A stretch of 64,000 nucleotides of DNA from Microbacterium testaceum. GTDB taxonomy: Bacteria > Actinomycetota > Actinomycetes > Actinomycetales > Microbacteriaceae. This document shows positions 59,864 through 64,000 of the stretch, piece after piece (the first letter of the stretch is position 1; every line of letters starts with the position of its first letter). The position numbers and the translations under genes are program-made. The stretch is taken from assembly GCF_001476655.1 (NCBI RefSeq), contig NZ_LDRT01000027.1, positions 44,699 to 108,698 of the forward strand. Reading direction: 5' to 3'. Below the pieces are notes generated by a model. The model was not told the DNA's origin. It saw only the letters and a list, made by a program, of their open reading frames with translations, and made no database searches.

Positions 59864-60489
59864 CACACGAGCCCTTCCGTGTCGCGCTGCAGGCGGTCGC
59901 CCACGGCGAAGACGGTGCCCGCGAGGCCCGCCACGAAGGCGATGCCGATGAGGGAAGGGACATCGATCAGCTGCACGGCCCCGCGATCGAACGTACGGTC
60001 CGACAGGTACGCGATCGCCCCGTTCGCGACCATGTTCTGGAAGAACGGCACGCCGGCGAACCCGACGAGCGTCACGACGCCGGCCGCCGAGACGAGACCG
60101 GTGTTGCGGCGGCTGAAGATGCGTCCGCGGAGGATGTCGGAGGTCAGCAGCAGGAGAAGCGTGACGACGGTGACGACGACGGCGGCGAACAGTCCCTCGG
60201 CGATGAACAATGCGCCCAGGGACGCGGGCGGAAGGCTGGGGGCCGTGATCACGCCGCCGGTGAGCTCGACGGGGACGGGGGCGCCGTCGGGCCCGAGGGG
60301 CGCCTGCGCCACGGTGTCGAGGAAGGGCGCGGCGACGCGCACATCCCGGTTCGGAACGGCGGCCGCGATGTTCGCGATGCTGCGCACGACGGCCCAGATC
60401 GCGATCGCGACACCCGCCACGACGAAGAACCAGAACGAGGCCGTGTCGCCGCGGGAGAGGACGCGGGAGGCCGGACGGGGGGAGGTCAT
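59863..60489 (-). CDS. DUF2975 membrane protein (first copy)
   Basis: A 208-residue protein with four membrane helices (FWFFVVAGVAIAIWAVV near the start, FIAEGLFAAVVVTVVTLLLL, VSAAGVVTLVGFAGVPFF and IGIAFVAGLAGTVFAVG). An outside loop of about 50 residues lies between helices 1 and 2. It is first in the operon, behind an AT-rich dyad promoter region. Confidence 0.8.
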   Translation of the reverse strand: MTSPRPASRVLSRGDTASFWFFVVAGVAIAIWAVVRSIANIAAAVPNRDVRVAAPFLDTVAQAPLGPDGAPVPVELTGGVITAPSLPPASLGALFIAEGLFAAVVVTVVTLLLLLTSDILRGRIFSRRNTGLVSAAGVVTLVGFAGVPFFQNMVANGAIAYLSDRTFDRGAVQLIDVPSLIGIAFVAGLAGTVFAVGDRLQRDTEGLV

Positions 60490-60497
60490 GACAACTC

Positions 60498-60532
60498 CTT
60501 ATCGATGATCGTTGTTATCGTTCGTCGATAAG
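60498..60532 (-). promoter_or_regulatory. dyad operator/promoter of the DUF2975-XRE operon
   Basis: CTTATCGA (60498-60505) and TCGATAAG (60525-60532) form a perfect 8-bp inverted repeat around a 19-bp centre that contains further CGAT/ATCG half-sites (60506-60524). It lies 9 bp upstream of the first DUF2975 start in an otherwise GC-rich region. Most likely it is the autoregulatory site of the XRE protein. Confidence 0.6.
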
Positions 60533-60678
60533 TTAACGAATACCGATGGGTCGCGCAAGACCGCCGCCGCTTCCGGTATGCCCACGGCGAACACGGGGCT
60601 CTGGCATCCGGCTGCTGGTTACTCTCGATGTACGGCGCGCGGAGGCGTGCCTGTCAGCCCATTTCTGGAGGGACTGAG

Positions 60679-63204
<2,526 letters not shown>

Positions 63205-63217
63205 CGCGTAACAGACA

Positions 63218-63247
63218 GGGACCTGGATGCCACGGCATCCAGGTCCC
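63218..63247 (+). terminator. terminator after clpC
   Basis: A 13-bp perfect stem GGGACCTGGATGC with GCATCCAGGTCCC and loop CACG, 14 bp after the clpC stop; only a weak T/C-rich tail follows. Confidence 0.85.
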
Positions 63248-63262
63248 TCCTGCGTTGCGGCG

Positions 63263-63268
63263 TACGCT
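63263..63268 (+). promoter_or_regulatory. -10 box of a leaderless promoter (TACGCT) for the ArgA-type gene
   Basis: TACGCT ends 6 nt before the ATG at 63275. Confidence 0.55.
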
Positions 63269-63274
63269 AGTCGA

Positions 63275-63784
63275 ATGACCTCATCCGCGCCGTACGTCGT
63301 CCGCCCCGCCGGAACCGCCGACGTCCGCCGCATCCACGAACTCCTCGAACCGTTCGTGCAGAAGCGCATCCTGCTCGGCAAGGACCTGGTCGTGCTCTAC
63401 GGCTCGGTGCAGCAGTTCGTCGTGGCCGAGGCCGACGGCGTCGTCATCGGCTGCGGGGCCCTGCACGTGATGTGGGAGGACCTCGGCGAGATCCGCACTC
63501 TGATCGTGCACGACGACTGGCTGCACCACGGCGTGGGCCGGGCGATCGTGGAGAACCTCGAGGAGCGCGCGCGGGAGCTGGGTGTCTCGCGACTGTTCTG
63601 CCTCACCTTCGAGGTCGACTTCTTCACCCGCCGCGGCTTCGCCGAGATCGGCGAGCAGGTGGTGGACCCCGACGTCTACTCGCAGCTCGTCCGTAGCCCC
63701 GACGAGGGTGTCGCGGAGTTCCTCGACCTCGCGCACGTGAAGCCCAACACCCTCGGCAACACGCGGATGCTCAAGCAGCTCTGA
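63275..63784 (+). CDS. argA: amino-acid N-acetyltransferase, ArgA-type GNAT
   Basis: A 169-residue stand-alone GNAT enzyme of the kind that replaces classical ArgA in actinobacteria (Rv2747 type), making N-acetylglutamate for arginine synthesis. Marks are VRPAGTADVRRIHELLEPF, IGCGALHVMWEDLGEIRTL, the acetyl-CoA loop HHGVGRAIVENLEERA and LTFEVDFFTRRGFAEI. A TACGCT box 6 nt before the ATG implies a leaderless message. Confidence 0.85.
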   Translation: MTSSAPYVVRPAGTADVRRIHELLEPFVQKRILLGKDLVVLYGSVQQFVVAEADGVVIGCGALHVMWEDLGEIRTLIVHDDWLHHGVGRAIVENLEERARELGVSRLFCLTFEVDFFTRRGFAEIGEQVVDPDVYSQLVRSPDEGVAEFLDLAHVKPNTLGNTRMLKQL

Positions 63785-63818
63785 GCGTGCCGTGGGGTGA
63801 GGGCACAGCGAGGCCGCA

Positions 63819-63824
63819 TACGCT
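63819..63824 (+). promoter_or_regulatory. -10 box of a leaderless promoter (TACGCT) for the last gene
   Basis: TACGCT ends 6 nt before the ATG at 63831. Confidence 0.55.
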
Positions 63825-63830
63825 GGAACG

Positions 63831-64000
63831 ATGACCGATGCCCCCCGCAGGCGGAGGCAGTCCCCGGCGGTCTACCGTCGACGCCGTCTCGCCGCCGCGC
63901 TCCTCGCGCTGCTCGTGATCGGCCTCGTCGTGTGGCTCGTCGCGGCTCCGCCCTGGCGATCCGCGCCCGCCTCCGACAGCGCGCCCGCCCCTGTCGCCTC
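63831..64000 (+). CDS. N-terminus of a membrane-anchored or secreted protein (cut by window end)
   Basis: Only the first 56 codons are inside the window. They encode an Arg-rich cytoplasmic start (TDAPRRRRQSPAVYRRRR), one membrane segment (about residues 19-37, with ALLALLVIGLVVWLV) and the beginning of an Ala/Pro/Ser-rich outside linker. The domain that would identify it lies beyond the window. Confidence 0.65.
   Translation, partial: MTDAPRRRRQSPAVYRRRRLAAALLALLVIGLVVWLVAAPPWRSAPASDSAPAPVA

Overview
The window is a 64 kb stretch of a high-GC Gram-positive chromosome, most likely Microbacterium or a close relative in Microbacteriaceae (inference from the actinobacterial gene order tilS-hpt-ftsH-folE-folP-folB-folK, GTG starts, leaderless promoters and frequent GGATGCC/GGCATCC heptamers). 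No rRNA gene is present, so the genus cannot be fixed from the window alone.

Left chromosomal part (1-18.9 kb): a mixed metabolic region. It holds the 3' end of a UvrA-like ATPase that appears to carry an internal deletion, an NTF2-like protein, a small resolvase-fold protein and an SDR. A leftward operon follows: beta-mannosidase, a LacI-type sensor with no DNA-binding domain, and a Na+/H+ antiporter, with a divergent ROK regulator. Then come kynureninase, a mycoredoxin-like protein, a GT2-GtrA glycosyltransferase, a secreted polysaccharide deacetylase, a Gfo/Idh/MocA oxidoreductase, a ChrA chromate transporter, a 4CL-like acyl-CoA ligase and a DHA2-type MFS exporter.

Accessory part (19-40.7 kb): 19.0-21.5 kb is an older-looking patch with an FtsX-permease remnant and a three-gene operon of unknown function. 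A 44-bp direct repeat of the 3' half of tRNA-Phe at 21501-21544 and 40596-40639 brackets a 19.1-kb integrative element. From left to right the element holds: a type III restriction-modification operon (res, mod, plus an unknown leader gene); an AICE-like conjugation and replication core (Pra-like, TraSA/FtsK-like, lipoprotein, RepSA, Xis, tyrosine integrase); an HNH-like protein with a small partner; a mercury-resistance locus (merR, divergent merA, merB, MerF-like transporter, thioredoxin-fold lipoprotein, CcdA-like protein); an IS481-type transposase; a cysteine-rich small ORF; and an Abi_2 protein preceded by a compact structured ncRNA with its own promoter and terminator. The cargo is largely defence and metal resistance. 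Intact tRNA-Phe, tRNA-Asp and tRNA-Glu close the region.

Right chromosomal part (41-64 kb): housekeeping. A Tat-exported M23 peptidase, inorganic pyrophosphatase, tilS, hpt and ftsH lead into a tightly overlapping folate operon that continues through DUF3180, two bacterial-PH proteins, a DUF2520-type Rossmann protein and panC (with unusual active-site substitutions), then lysS. DUF4192, cardiolipin synthase, a duplicated-domain lipoprotein, an XRE plus two DUF2975 membrane-protein operon, clpC, an ArgA-type acetyltransferase and the start of a membrane-anchored protein follow.

The most promising signals for a new system are the Abi_2/ncRNA unit, the three-gene membrane operon at 19.6-20.9 kb, and the cysteine-rich ORF beside the mercury locus.
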